A stretch of 64,000 bases of DNA from Artemisia argyi (Eukaryota > Streptophyta > Magnoliopsida > Asterales > Asteraceae), in contig CM060709.1 in the NCBI GenBank assembly GCA_030686995.1, forward strand, positions 301,893,357 through 301,957,356, written 5' to 3'. Below are positions 22,769-34,749 of the stretch, piece by piece. The notes under the pieces were generated by a model. That model did no database searches and was not told the origin of the DNA. It worked only from the letters and a program-made list of their open reading frames with translations. The number at the start of each line of letters is the position of its first letter. Within the stretch, counting starts at the first letter, position 1. The translations under genes were made by a program, and so were the position numbers.

Positions 22769-23748
22769 AGCTAGTTATATCATCAAATATATGCAAGTTA
22801 ATCATTTACGCAATTTACAAAATAAGTCATCATTAATCATCATACGAAAACATATATAACTCCAGGCAGCATAAAAAAAAATAATAAGTCTATTACAGCA
22901 TAAACATGACAAATGAATTTTGAATATAATAGTTTAGTATACAAGGCACAACAAATACTATAGGATTATTAGATTATACACGATAATTATTACGAGCAAA
23001 ACAACAGTTATAAGCAAATATGTTAGTATACATACTATTAAGGCTCACAATGACTTATACAACAGATACAATTACGTAAGATGCTAACTAACACACAAAC
23101 ATTATGAAATTAAGCATGCGTTACAAACATAATGATAAAATTGGTGTGCATAATACAAATGTACAGACTACACAAAATACACAAAACATGAAATAATATT
23201 ATAAGTCACATTTGTATCACATGATACTAAAGCCAACTCTTTTGTATCACATTTTTTTTTATTCAATAAACATAGAGACGACGTGTTTTAATTACATTAG
23301 TGAGTCATGTATTACACAAATATTACAGCATGCATATACAAAGGGACACGCTAATAGTACATTTACAATGCGGACATAATAAACACATGTAACTAAAAGT
23401 TCCACCAGTGATGAACAATGATATTTGGTACACACAGACAAGAACAAAATCATATTATACAAAAGTCATAATATCCATATTACTGCAATACTAATGCAAA
23501 CATACATGTAAAATTAGAATTGCACCACATAAACATATTAAATGAAACAAAAGAAATCACGTCACTTTTTTTTTTATTACACCGTGCTTCGTACCGATTA
23601 TCACTTATAAGCTATTTCATGAAACATAGTAACATACAGTCTCTATAAAGTTAATAATCTATTCATACCGTATTATTAAATAAATAGACAACTAAGACAT
23701 ACCGATTAATCGAAGATTGCACACTTTGAGACTATCGTGCTGATAAAG

Positions 23749-24008
23749 TGTTACGAAATAATGATAATCAACAAGAAGTATAAGCTAGAAGAATAGAGAG
23801 ATTGTGGAATGCATTTTATTGATGATTACAAACTACAAATGAACCTCTATTTATAGCGTTCTTATAATCAAGGTGATAATCAAGATAAGAATAAATCTCC
23901 TACTAATCATACTTATCTTCCTACTAATCATCCTAGTCACCAAGTGATATGATAAGATTTTATGGAGGTTAAGGTGTATGAATAGACACACATTAATTAT
24001 TCATAATA
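23749..24008 (-). repeat. 5' LTR of the copia element, 260 bp
   Basis: Matches 17604-17873 with four substitutions and lacks the 10-bp TACAATTATT-type repeat. About 1.5% divergence suggests an age below one million years at the commonly used rate of 1.3e-8 per site per year (rough). Confidence 0.85.
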
Positions 24009-24156
24009 TTTTTATATATTTGTCTTTTTTGCCCTTCAAGTGTAAATAGCAGATTTGATCTCAGCCTTTAGATCAAATTAGATTGTATGGTTAGGATTGT
24101 TTTATTGGTTCAATGGCAAGTGGGAGTTCTGTAGGGATCTCAACTCTTACTTTTAA

Positions 24157-24695
24157 TAAGTGTCAATAATGTAGAATGATGCAATAACAAAAATCACTAG
24201 TGATATTAGTCAAACATTAATATCATGACAAAATTAAATGGACCACTGCTAGGTGATACGAGTAGCTGAAAATTTTGATTTGTTGTAATGATAAAAGTCA
24301 ACGAGTGATCGTGATATGATTCATTAAGAGATTGTTGTGAAAAGCTACGATTGTGACCGACATGAACCTGCAGATAGAAGGTTAAGAATGTATGAAGGGT
24401 GCAACTTTGGCGTGTGTGATCTCAAAGACTCAAATGATGGCGGAGTACGTTATAAGAGTTAAAACACTGATACAGTAGCAATGCGCGCCATATTAACAGT
24501 TAACTATTCAACTCATTAAGCGAGGAAAACAAAATATGATTACGAATTCGCATAGAAAAAGGTAAAATATCAAGCAGCTGACAACATATATTACTTAGTT
24601 GATACCATTAATCTAGCAAAAGTTAAAAGTTCGTTCAAATACATCTAATATATGCAAAAGTTAAGTTTCTTAACTCGATCACAAGCATAACTCGC
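24157..24695. other. 3' flank of the NPF gene, nothing recognised
   Basis: AT-rich sequence between the MULE edge and the NPF stop codon; it should contain the NPF 3' UTR. No repeat or gene was identified. Confidence 0.5.
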
Positions 24696-27611
24696 TCATC
24701 TTAGATCTTCATTTGAGTCTTTGCTACCTTCATCTTTCACAGTTTCATCGACACAAGGACCATAGGCCCAGCTACAACCAGCAAAATAAAACAAGTTCAC
24801 GAAACTCATAAATGCAAGAACCCAATAGTAACCATCATAGCGTCCATGGTTAATATTTGTGGAGATCCACCCTTCTTTCGTGCTTCCTTTGGTTATATTC
24901 TCAACAGTGGTTAGTATAACGCTAGCTAGCAAATTAGCCACAGCCATCCCCAGCATGAAAAGTGAAGCTGCAATGCTTGACATGCTTTTAGGGAACTCTG
25001 AGTAATAAAACTCATTTTGTCCAATAGCACTAAACGCTTCTGCTAATCCATGTAAGCAATATTGAGGAATGAGCCACATTGCTGACATGTTTATGACTGC
25101 TTGTGGATCATTCACGAGCCCTTGTTCAATTGCTTTTCTTCTTCTAACATGCTCAACAATAGCAGAAATTATCATGGCTAATGTGGAAATAACAAGCCCG
25201 ATACCCATTCTTAATTTAACACCGAGGTAAACTTTTTTTTGCAAGATTTTTGATGCAGAAGGGATTATTACACGGTCGTACAAAAGAACCCAAATTGCTA
25301 TTGTGGCGATTGTGAAGAAAGAGAATGAGGCTGCAGGTATCTGGAAAGCTGATGAGCCTAGATGTCGATTCATGGTTTTGGCTTGGAGTACTGGAAATGA
25401 GGATTGACTTACGTTTATTGACATCATGAGACCGGATGACCACAAAGGTAGAACTCGGATCAGTGACTTTAGCTCCTCGACTTGCTCAACTGTGCATAAA
25501 TGCCATCGGTCTGAAGCGTCTCCATCTGATGTTATATGTTTTGGATTTTGAATTATGCAAGCTTTATTTAGGAAGCTGGATAAGTATTCATATGTTAGTA
25601 ATTTCATAAACAAAGGTAATAAACTTGTTGATGGTACTATCCGTTAAAGAGTTAACTGAGATACTCATGAAACTAATAATCTAGACTAGGAAATTAAAAT
25701 TAATGAAACCGACAATGGGGAACCAATCTGGTCCCAAGCCGGCTTTAGAAGTCCCAAATTGGGCGGGCCGGTCGGATTGCGAGACAGCCCAAAGCAAATC
25801 ACTTTTTAAGGGGTTCGAGTCAACCCGTAACTTTTTGATATTTGGTTTTTTTTGTTAAAGTAGAGTTTCATATTTAATATCATAACCATTTTATATCTCC
25901 AAACATTATGGGAGCCTTTCAGCTCGTACTGCTCAGTGCTCACACTCCGTGAACAAGTACGGATTTTCCTGACCCGTCCAAGTAGACCTTTTTTATGAAA
26001 AAAAAATGACTCGTTTTGGCCCATTACACAATCGAGAAACCTGCCACCTCTAATATCAAAACCAAAAATAGTAGTTTTACTATTTATCAAGTTTAATCAG
26101 GGATTTCTAACAATTAATCAGTCATCTTCTATCTCAGGCAAGTAATATGATTTTATTTACATATAGCCCTTTTGGATGTCTAGAAAGCATGCTGAAATAT
26201 GATAATATTCTCTCCAAAACACGTAATTATGTTCCCTTTGCTAGAATGCATCTAGCTTACTTCCTCACAAATCATTAGCATCAAAAGATAGTAATAGTTT
26301 CGCTGAAATACCTTAGTCTCTTTGTGGGCCCGGTGTCCAAATCTTTCCAATGATGATACCATCGGGTTGAAGGTCCAACAACAAATTTACGGTTCTTGTA
26401 AGCAGCAACAATCACTTGTACAAAGCTGGTGAATATGCTATTTTTAACTTTCCTCTTGACATAAAGCGAAGAAGCTACAAAGAACATAACTACAGATAGT
26501 AGCATGAGAATCACTGGAACCCCAAAACCAACCTTCCAACCAGCATGATCTTGAACATAAACAATGCCCGTGAATGCAACAAGGACTGCGATAGCGCTAG
26601 AGGCATAATACCACCCAAAGAAGCTCTCTATGGCTCTCTCATTGTTTGGGATGTTTTTATTGTCAATTTGTTGTGCACCAAACGCTAACGAACATGGTCT
26701 AACACCACCAGCTCCCATTGAGATGAGCACAAAGGCAAATACCAAGAAAGCAAATTGAGGATTCGTTGGTGGTTTGCATGTTTCGGTTAATTGGTTGCAA
26801 GGGTGTGGCTTAAGTTGTGGCACCATTGTTGTTAACCATAGTAGGAACATCCCCTGTGATGATACCAAATAAGTAAATATGCTTAATCACATTCAAAGCA
26901 TATCTTTGGGCAAAAAGTTGCTCATGTATTACATTGTTTTTGCGTAAATGATGACATAGACCAAATTGGAAATTCTAATCTATGTTTATTATAATTCAAC
27001 TTTTTTAAAGAATATTTCAATCAAAAAAATTATAAGATTTTGAATATACTTTGTATACCTTATTTGTTTGCATTTGTTTTAAATCTCAAATGGAATGTAA
27101 GGTTGTGTTCAAGCTTAGGCGGAGCCACATAGAGCTGAGTGGGTGCAATTGAACTCGCTAGGAATCTTATTCTTATTCATAGTGTTGTTTACCTAGTATT
27201 TAGCATCATTTATTTTTTGAACCCCACTTATTTCATATAAAACGTTACTAATTTTGGTTTTGAAACTAGTTGGTATAAATTCTAGCTTTGCACCTGTTTT
27301 CAAGCAACGTCCTACACACTACGGATAGAGGCAAAGTTCGAGCTTGGTTCTCCGCCCGGCCTAAAACCGGTCCTACAAAGCCCGTTCCAAATAGACCATG
27401 TATGGTTCAACAAAAAAAATACGCTGATGAGGGGCGTGCGTACTATGTGTAATGCTTCAAGCATTTACGAACTAATGCTATATAAAAAGTCTCCCACTTA
27501 TATGACATATAATGCAAAATAGTCATTTAAACAATGAACATATGACCAATTTAAGATGTATTCTCACCTAATTGCTTTTCTCGTTGAGAAAAATTCATGT
27601 ACACATAACAC

Positions 27612-27689
<78 letters not shown>

Positions 27690-29372
27690 TTAACACAGGA
27701 TAAATTTTGGGGCCTTATAAATGTTTTTGGTCTTCATGCTCGTTAGTGTGGCCCATCTACCTAGTTACAGTCCAAGATGGTCCAACTTTTTGCATGGCCC
27801 AGTTTCCTGCTCTTTGTTTTTTACCATCTCTATACCAATAAACAATTAAACATAACATATAGGAGTACGTAGCAGTAGTTATACAATAAATTTGGTTTAA
27901 ATGACCTTTTCATTATATAAAAGGCTCAAATTAATATCAACATTTATGTGTAAAATTCTAAGAAACTTAAATACTCATTCTGTATTGCTTGGTATTATTA
28001 CCTTTCTGGCCTTTGCTGAATTCACACACGATTTTTTGGAATTTGTTTTTTTATTACTAAAATTTTGAGATTATAAAACTGTTTTCTCGTAAATTAAATT
28101 CTGTTTTGGATGATTAGATTTCCGAACTTGATGGAATGTCCTAAAAAATTATAAAGATAAATGATTCACATCTTAACTTTTCTTCCTACTCGGCCTCATA
28201 ACTACATGATCACGAAAAATGGTGAAACAAAAGGTGTAGATAATGAGACAGATTCAGTGTACATATATATATTTTCCAAATGATGTTCCAAACCAGCCCA
28301 CACAAGGCCCCGGCCAGTGACGTAACTTGACCATTATTATTGGGAGGCCCGGAATCAATAGCATAAACATATAAGAAAAAAACATCGATATAGCTCTATC
28401 TAAGATAAAACAAAAGAAAATAAACACTATTGCAAAATAAAACCACAATTTCTAGTGCAAAACCAAATTTTGTAATTGAAACCTAGTTCTGTTTTTTCTA
28501 CATTTTGAGACCTCTAGTAAAAACAACATTTTAAAAACCTTTTTTAAAAACAACATTTTGAAACTTAAAACTCCAAATAACATGTTACAAAGGTGCATTC
28601 TGTTTTTAAAAGCTACAGTACTTTATTAAACAATGAGAAGCAAGTTTAAATGGTACTTTAGACATTTAAAGATATGACTAATTTATGTCTGACATTGCAT
28701 GACCTCATTTTGTTAGTCGCAGCAAAGGTACTCATTTCTTTCACAAACTAATAAGAAAAAAGTGACACATAAGTTTAAGAATAAAATGAGTCATATATTG
28801 AGGTCTCACAATCATGTCTTATATCTAATTATTTTTCTGGATAGATCAACTTAAAATAAAGCATGCAAGATAAATTTCAACTAAAAGAGAGCAAATTAGT
28901 TAACAGCTAATATTACCATGAGAGAAAAGATAGAGCCCAAGCCAATGGTAAGGAAGCCACCCAAATATGAATCAGATAGAAATGCACCCAAAACTGGTGC
29001 AAAATTTGTAGCTGCTGTCCAGAGGAAAAGAATGTTTGTGCCTTTAGCTACACCAATCTTGTAGTCACTCATCAAATACACTATCATATTTGGCACCAAA
29101 CCATAGCTTGCCACCTTCTCAAATGCCTCATTTGCTGCAAAAATAAATAAATTAATTAATTAAGATTCAAGAATCCTATGTGATAATTGAAAATTTTAAG
29201 TTCAAAAGATAATGCATGTTGTAACATTGTGAAAGTTATTTGTGTAGTTAAAAACTTTATGATTCAAGAATGCAAGATACCTACCTATGATGAAAGGCAT
29301 TGTGACCAGGCCACCTTTCTTTCTTGTTGAGAGTTGTGTTTGGTGACTATTCATTTCCTCCCTCATTTTCAT
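24696..29372 (-). CDS. NRT1/PTR family (NPF1-type) proton-coupled transporter, four exons, 575 aa
   Basis: Exons: 29372-29285, 29134-28917, 26853-26312, 25575-24696. All introns are GT-AG and the phases join to 1728 nt ending in a stop. The protein belongs to the major facilitator PTR/POT family, about 12 membrane segments at a cell membrane. ExxEK, the proton-coupling motif of the first helix, is present as NEAFEK (residues 31-36). Other family signatures are GAFLSDSYLG, GAGGVRPCSLAFGAQQ, SFFGWYYASSAIA, the loop before FLNKACII, and EFYYSEFPKSMSSIAAS. Length is normal for the family. From memory the pattern ANEAFEKVASYGLVPNM fits the NPF1 subfamily (nitrate, possibly hormone cargo); substrate cannot be read from sequence. 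Intron 2 (2063 bp) is inflated by repeats including a (TA)n tract. Confidence 0.92.
27430..27725. repeat. repeat in NPF intron 2, related to 29660-29900
   Basis: Shares phrases in the same order with the upstream region 29660-29900: 'ATATAATGCAA', 'TTTAAGAT.TATTCTC', 'ATGTACACAT', and 'ACAAATTTTG/ATAAATTTTGG' followed by a GGGCC word. It contains a 74-bp (TA)n microsatellite. Family unknown. Confidence 0.45.
27614..27687. repeat. (TA)n microsatellite
   Basis: About 37 uninterrupted TA units in intron 2 of the NPF gene, likely length-variable. Confidence 0.95.
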
Positions 29373-29424
29373 TTCTCACTCTTGTTTTCTCTTACACCCA
29401 CAAGATGATCTTTATGGGTTCTCT

Positions 29425-29433
29425 CTTTATATA
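29425..29433 (-). promoter_or_regulatory. TATA box of the NPF gene
   Basis: Minus-strand TATATAAAG lies 53 bp upstream of the ATG at 29372. The spacing leaves a short 5' UTR, which fits a core promoter. Confidence 0.6.
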
Positions 29434-29931
29434 GTGCTCATAGTAAATAATGACATAAAAAATACATAGTTTTAAGATAATGAAATTCTGACATTATATT
29501 ATCGATAAATATACTTTTACCTTTATAGTTTTGGTTACTTGAAATTTAAATTTATGACATATCAAAATAAAATAAAAAGTTGCAACATAAATTTGAAAAT
29601 ATCTATCTACCTATTAGGGTTGTCTATGAAGTTTTGAAACTTTTGAGGGTTCAAAATGAAATTACATAATGAGTCATTTCGATAATGAATAATATATATA
29701 AGGTGTCATCGTTTATAAGATATAATGCAATTAGTTATCTAAACGTTCAACATATTACTCATTTAAGATATTTTCTCTTCTGAATACTTTTTTCTTCAAT
29801 AAAAATATATGTACACATGCATATAATTGTTAACAGAACAAATTTTGAGATCCCTACAATTTTTAGGGCCCTGAACAATCGCACATCTTGCACACCCTCA
29901 AATACAACCCTTCTACCTATATATATCAATT

Positions 29932-30320
29932 TCTGAAGAAAACTTGAATGAATAGTGAATTGGTGGTATAGTAGTATTTTCACTTTAGATATCTATCTAT
30001 ATCAATTATTGAAGAAAAACTTGAATGAATAGTGAAATGGGGTATAATGGTATTTTTACTTTAGATATTTTTATAACTTTTTGCCATCATACTAATTTAA
30101 TTTATATTATAATATTGTAAGATAGAAACCCATCTAAAATCATAATTTATGCATACTTGACTCAGATTTTGAACACATTAACGTCTACAAGAATCTACCT
30201 ATAAATCCTTTGAAGAAAAACTTGAATGAATAGTCAAATGGGGGTATAATAGTAGTATTTTTACTTTAGATATCTCTATAATTTTTTGCCATCACATACT
30301 AATTTACTTTATACTACTAT
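29932..30320. repeat. three-copy repeat in the NPF upstream region
   Basis: A unit containing GAAGAAAAACTTGAATGAATAG and then 'GGGGTATAATGGTATTTTTA'-like sequence occurs at about 29935, 30013 and 30211. The last two copies extend into a shared 'ATTTTTTGCCATCA...' segment, a larger duplication of about 200 bp. It lies about 560-950 bp upstream of the NPF ATG. Confidence 0.8.
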
Positions 30321-30544
30321 AAGAAATAAGAAAGAAACCCTAAAATCACAATTGGGTTTTGGGTGCTATATAGCTACGTACTTTTTTAAATGTACCGTTT
30401 TGATACGTGTATTTTTTTTCAATCCACTTTATATAGTATACTTTCATCTTTTGTTCCATTTTACACACATGTTTACAGGCAACCGGGTAAACTTGTATAA
30501 AACAAGAAAAAAAGTCTACATAGCATATTTAAGTTTTGAGTAAA

Positions 30545-30790
30545 TTACATGGATCGTCCTTTGGGTTTGTCCCATATTGCCTCTACTGTCCCTTGTGGTT
30601 TCATATTTCATTGACAGTCTTTTTTTCGCAAAATATTTTATAAACTTTTTTTTTACTATTTTTTAAATTACGAATTACGTAAGATGATATGTAAACAAAA
30701 TAACTTTTTTTTACTATTTTTTTTTTTTTAAAAAGTTTATAAAATATTTTGCGAAAAAAGATTATAAAAGGGTAAATGCAGTAACTATAT
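30545..30790. repeat. inverted repeat able to form a long hairpin
   Basis: TTTTTTCGCAAAATATTTTA at about 30622-30641 and its complement at about 30739-30758, together with neighbouring bases, give arms of about 30 bp. The loop is about 80 bp and T-rich. 'GATGATATGTAAACAAAATA' occurs both inside and just outside. The adjacent 'GTAAATTACATGGATCGTCC' resembles the tip of the long-TIR MULE at 55.6 kb, so this may be a MULE-derived MITE end. Confidence 0.6.
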
Positions 30791-30799
30791 GAGTAGGAT

Positions 30800-31719
30800 G
30801 ATATGTAAACAAAATAAGTAGGAAAAATTTGTAAGATAATATAGCAATGCTCGATGAACAATCATCGCAATTACAATTCACAAGTAAGTTTGCAGTAATT
30901 AATTTAACAAAACTCACGAGAGCAATAAGAAATGACCGATCCCGATATGTGTTTTTTATTTGGACCGACTGTTTTGTTCTATTTCGTTTAACAGATGTTC
31001 CAAGTAATGTTACCATCTTGATGTGGCCATAACACGCATGTTGCTTGTGAATATGATATTGCTCAAGAATGGGATTGAGCTAGCCTTGTCCTTGTCGTGT
31101 AAATTTGAAGATCCTATGTTATCACTCAAATTGATAGATAAAACAAATTGCCTATGTTTTCTACAAATTGAAAAAAATCAAATCATGTCACATGTGTTAA
31201 GCTTGTCAGTGAGTGGGTGATAAGAAAGTCATGCCCAACAGTACAAGTACTTTGTTTTAAATTTTACTTTTAATCTATATGGTATACAGTTTTAATGTTT
31301 TATGGTGGAAAATAAATTGGATTTTAGTTGGGTGGATTTTAAATGTACATCAAAATAATATTGAGTTATATTCCAACCAACATGAATAATTCAAAATTAT
31401 TGCCAAAAGAATTTAGAGAAGAAATGTGAAAAGACAAACACATAAATACAATCGAAAGTTACTAAACAGAGATGCTATTTTAGATTTCTCTTTATGGATC
31501 TTCTAATGAAGTGTATTTTGCTACCAGTGACTACAGGTTTGTGATAACTATCAAATTCAGCGGCAGATTCAGAATTTTGATCGGAAGTAAGCACAAAATT
31601 TCTAAAGCTCGATTAACATTTTCTCATTTTTATCACTTAGATTATTACTATAACAAAAGTAAAAATTATATATGTTAAAAAACATCACTCAAACTTTGAA
31701 AGGTTTCTATGTAAAATTA

Positions 31720-31768
<49 letters not shown>

Positions 31769-32320
31769 TATTGGCGGCAAATGAGACAATTGTCTTAAAC
31801 CACATTAAAAGTATCTCTCTACATCTCGTGGCCTAAAATCAGATGTAGCTCGTGTTACACTCTTTTTGTCATGCTAGTTCCGTTCTTGATCAAATCTTTC
31901 TATGAAGTACATGAAAAAACAAAACTTTATATTCTAATGCTAAAACCTATTAAACAAAGGGGTTTTACTCTTGAAACGTCTTTTATTTAGAAATGCAAAT
32001 ATTCTCAAACACAAGTTAGCAAAAGAATATGTTATATTATTATTTTTTTTAGAAAAAAGAAAAGGAAAAGATATAAGAGGGGTAATATTCAGGGGAAATG
32101 AGCAGAGAGGTGGAATGGGACTTTACATAGAAAGCTGGAAAGCAATCCACCACACGTGCGGTTGTGTATCAAAGTTAACACCACAGTACTCATCATTCCA
32201 TTTTCCTTTTTCTTTTCTTTTCTTTTCTTGTGTACCGTGTGTGTATATATATATATATATTGAAATAATAATAGTAGTACAATACATGTTTACAAATATG
32301 TTCATTTCATAATGACATTA
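30800..32320. other. intergenic, no gene recognised
   Basis: Short open frames only, none with recognisable domains. It contains a 42-base poly(A) (31725-31766), (CTTTT)n near 32205-32230 and a short TA run at 32247-32260. Confidence 0.5.
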
Positions 32321-32321
32321 T

Positions 32322-32718
32322 GGGTATGTTTGGCGAAATGGGCTGGAGCTGGGGCTGAGGCTGGGGCTAGAGCTGGGGCTAGGGCTTATATTATAAGCTG
32401 AAATTAAAGTTTGTATTTTTATAAGCTTGTTTGGTAAATGGGTTGGGGCTGGGGCTTATTATTGTAAAATTACTAAAAAGGACATAATTAAATGAGTTTT
32501 TGTATATGTTAGATATTTTTGTAGGTAAATAAGTAATTTATTCTTCAAAAGCCCCGGGCTTAAGTTTTTAGCATCTTTTATCTGGCTAAAGTTTTTAGCC
32601 GGCTTATTTTATAAGCCCTTCCATAAGCCCCATGACAAACGAGACTTATTTAATTAGCCGGCTTATTTTAAAAGTCCAAGCCCCATAAGCCCCATAAAAG
32701 CCACTCCCCAAACATATC
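32322..32718. mobile_element. candidate MITE with GTATGTTTGG ends and GGGGCT minisatellite
   Basis: Left end GGGTATGTTTGGCGAAATGG and right end CCACTCCCCAAACATATC are imperfect inverted repeats. Inside, the left part has GCTGGGGCT repeats and the right part has the complementary AGCCCCATAAGCC words. This is the hAT/MITE layout with mirrored subterminal arrays. No clear target duplication could be fixed. Confidence 0.5.
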
Positions 32719-33266
32719 ATATGAGAATTAGAAAAGAGCTTATTTTTTCACTCTCATTACTTCATGTCATGTACTCGTGTGCCATTAAGAGATGACTAGA
32801 AATATATACGAGTTAATATTTAGTATGTGTTTTTAGATCAAAAAATGAAAAATAAAAAAATTGGTATGTGTTCTCTAGTTTGATTGAAATACTACTAAAA
32901 GAAAAACAAGTTGAGATTTTGAGTTCTTAGACTGGGGTTGTAGCAGTGATCGTGCTTATCATCGTCAACTCAACAATATATCAATTTTTTTTCTAACACC
33001 AACTTCACCACCAAACATGTGCAATAAGACTAGAGACTTCATCAAATAAAAATGTCTCACTTAAACACAAGCATACCTCTCAATACGCCTACACACAAAG
33101 CTCGGTCTTTTGCATGACCGAGTTTTGTGGTGGTGATGTAACAAAGGACGAACAAGTTGTGTGGTGGTGGTGTAACAAAGGACGAACGAGTTGTGGGGCA
33201 AGACGTGTTTTCCAACATCCATTGCATTCGATCTTAAATTAAATAGAAAACAAAGGTGCCTTATGA

Positions 33267-33458
33267 TGAGTAATGCTAGACCCACATAAGAATTATATAA
33301 AAGAAATCCACACGCTCATATGTCAGATAGTTATTGGTTTATTTTATTGTACTTTCTCTCTCTTCCCTTTGAATAGACCAATCACTTCCTAACATATTAG
33401 CGTGTGATTTTTTATTTTATTTTATTGTAATTCTTATGTGGGTCTAGTATTCTTCTTA
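33267..33458. mobile_element. MITE, 192 bp, 8-bp target duplication
   Basis: Ends TGAGTAATGCTAGACCCACA and TGTGGGTCTAGTATTCTTCT-TA are inverted repeats of about 25 bp. CCTTATGA flanks both sides (33259-33266, 33459-33466). Copy A of the host repeat lacks the insert. Confidence 0.75.
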
Positions 33459-33756
33459 CCTTATGACGGATAAAATTAACATTTTTACATTTTAAAACCT
33501 TTTTATTGGTTGTAATATAGATATAAAAATTTATTTTAAAACAAAGCAAAAATTTGTTAATCATTCAAATTGGGACAGAGAAAGTATTGTTAAGTTAGCA
33601 TTTATCACTATATTTTAGTAGATTCTGCTTTTTGTTAACTTTAATAAACCACATAAAAATTTACTATCATTGTAGATTTTTAAATTTGTCACCAAATTAA
33701 ACTTTTTTTTATTAGGTCCGGGTCATCAAAGTAACGTATGAAACATACATATATAA

Positions 33757-34388
33757 CACTGATGCTAGTAGGCGTTGCTTAGCAACCACAATCCCACAAA
33801 GCAACGCTCCCTCTCCCTAGCAATGTCTTAAGCGATGCGTTGGTTTGCAACTTTTGCCAAAAGGTGGTTACCTCACCAACCGAAAAAATTGCAACTATTC
33901 TCCATAATTTTTTGAACATTGGGAGTAAACGGGAGTTTTTGACCATTTGAAAACCCACTTCTATTATACATTTTTCATACTTCTCTTCTTCATTTAACTA
34001 TTCCTTTTACCAACTCAAAAAAATAAATTCCGAAAAATTCTTCTTCGATAATGAATTAGATGATGAGATAAATAGTTTAACTTTCGTGTTTTTACAAGAC
34101 GAGCAAACTCACCTTCATCTTAAAGCCGATTTAGTGGAACACATTTGGTGACGCACAAATCAACAAGCAATTTAAATTTTATCGTAATGTATTTTAATTT
34201 ATCTTAATTATTTATTGTAATGTTTATTTAATTATTGAATGAAATTTTAATTTAAACAAAAATTGTGGTCGCTTTTGTAGTCACCACTAGCTAATTGTGG
34301 TTAAGGTGGAGTTGTGAAAAGAGAAAGCTGGGTTGACGCTAACGCGCTAAGGTTGCTTTTGTGGAAATGGTTACCATCAGCATTAGTC
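33757..34388 (+). mobile_element. PIF/Harbinger-like non-autonomous element, 632 bp
   Basis: The insertion is absent from copy A, and TAA (33754-33756, 34389-34391) is duplicated, matching PIF/Harbinger target preference. Tips CACTGATGCT and AGCATTAGTC are short inverted repeats. Inside, a reading frame at about 34030-34150 ends DLVEHIW followed by TGA, the kind of C-terminus found on plant HARBI1/ALP1-like transposases (memory-based). The catalytic part is missing. Confidence 0.55.
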
Positions 34389-34749
34389 TAATCTCACAAA
34401 AGATAAAAGAAACAAAAAAAGAAAAAGCTATTTGTGTGCATGCATTTTCAAATGGTGGTTCTGTTTTGCCGCGTGACAAGAATAGTGCAATCTTCCTCAT
34501 TTGGCCATCACATTTACTCTGTTACGTATGGATGTGTCTATTTACCATATTGCGTAACAATCAAAACATCTTTTATGGGCATATATCTTTTACAAAGTTG
34601 ATTGTGACGTGTGCTATACAATATTGTGAACTCAAACTAGTGCAGGCAAAAAAATATATCTAAAATTTAAATTTGTAAATTAGTATACATAAGTACTTAA
34701 CATATAACAATATACGTCAAAAAAAACACTAAAATAGATCTCTTTCCTG

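Larger units (their letters stand above)
17604..24008 (-). mobile_element. complete but defective Ty1/copia retrotransposon, 6.4 kb
   Basis: Minus-strand element with LTRs at both ends (4 substitutions and one 10-bp indel between them). The polypurine tract CCAAGAGGGAG (minus) abuts the left LTR at 17874. A primer-site-like TTTATCAGCACG follows the right LTR at 23748. It is flanked by TTTTT on both sides, a possible 5-bp target duplication that is weak because it is low-complexity. Gene order gag-protease-integrase-RT-RNase H is the copia order. 22769-23748 is untranslated leader. Confidence 0.9.
4204..24156. mobile_element. degenerate MULE (about 4.7 kb without inserts) with nested gypsy, Helitron and copia
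   Basis: A 10-bp direct repeat TTACTTTTAA lies at 4204-4213 and 24147-24156, within the usual MULE range for target duplications. Just inside, the left arm (4214-4330) and the reverse complement of the right arm (24146-24030) align as diverged terminal inverted repeats, for example CAACCATCC...CAATGGCT against TAACCATAC...AAAGGCT, both with a GAGATCC/GTAGATCC near the tip. The interior holds remnants of a plus-strand gene (5165-6350 and 15336-15735) and a minus-strand gene ending in a CXXC...H...C knuckle (16450-16700), the two-gene layout seen in MULEs carrying a second ORF. Inserts are 6351-15162 and 17604-24008. The end positions rest on the direct repeat; TIR identity is modest. Confidence 0.6.
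33090..34745. repeat. dispersed repeat, copy C, with two insertions
   Basis: Colinear with copies A and B: the block 'ACGAGTTGTGGGG...GACGTGTT', the 'TTTTTATTGGTTGTAATATAG' block, the 'GTGTGCATGCATTTTC' block, and 'CTAGTGCAGGCAAAAAAATA' at the end. It is interrupted at 33267-33458 and at 33757-34388. Confidence 0.6.

Noticed and set aside
17599..24013. TTTTT as a firm 5-bp target duplication of the copia element
   Set aside because: The left copy is inside a longer T run, so the match has little weight; the element ends were fixed from LTRs, primer site and polypurine tract instead.
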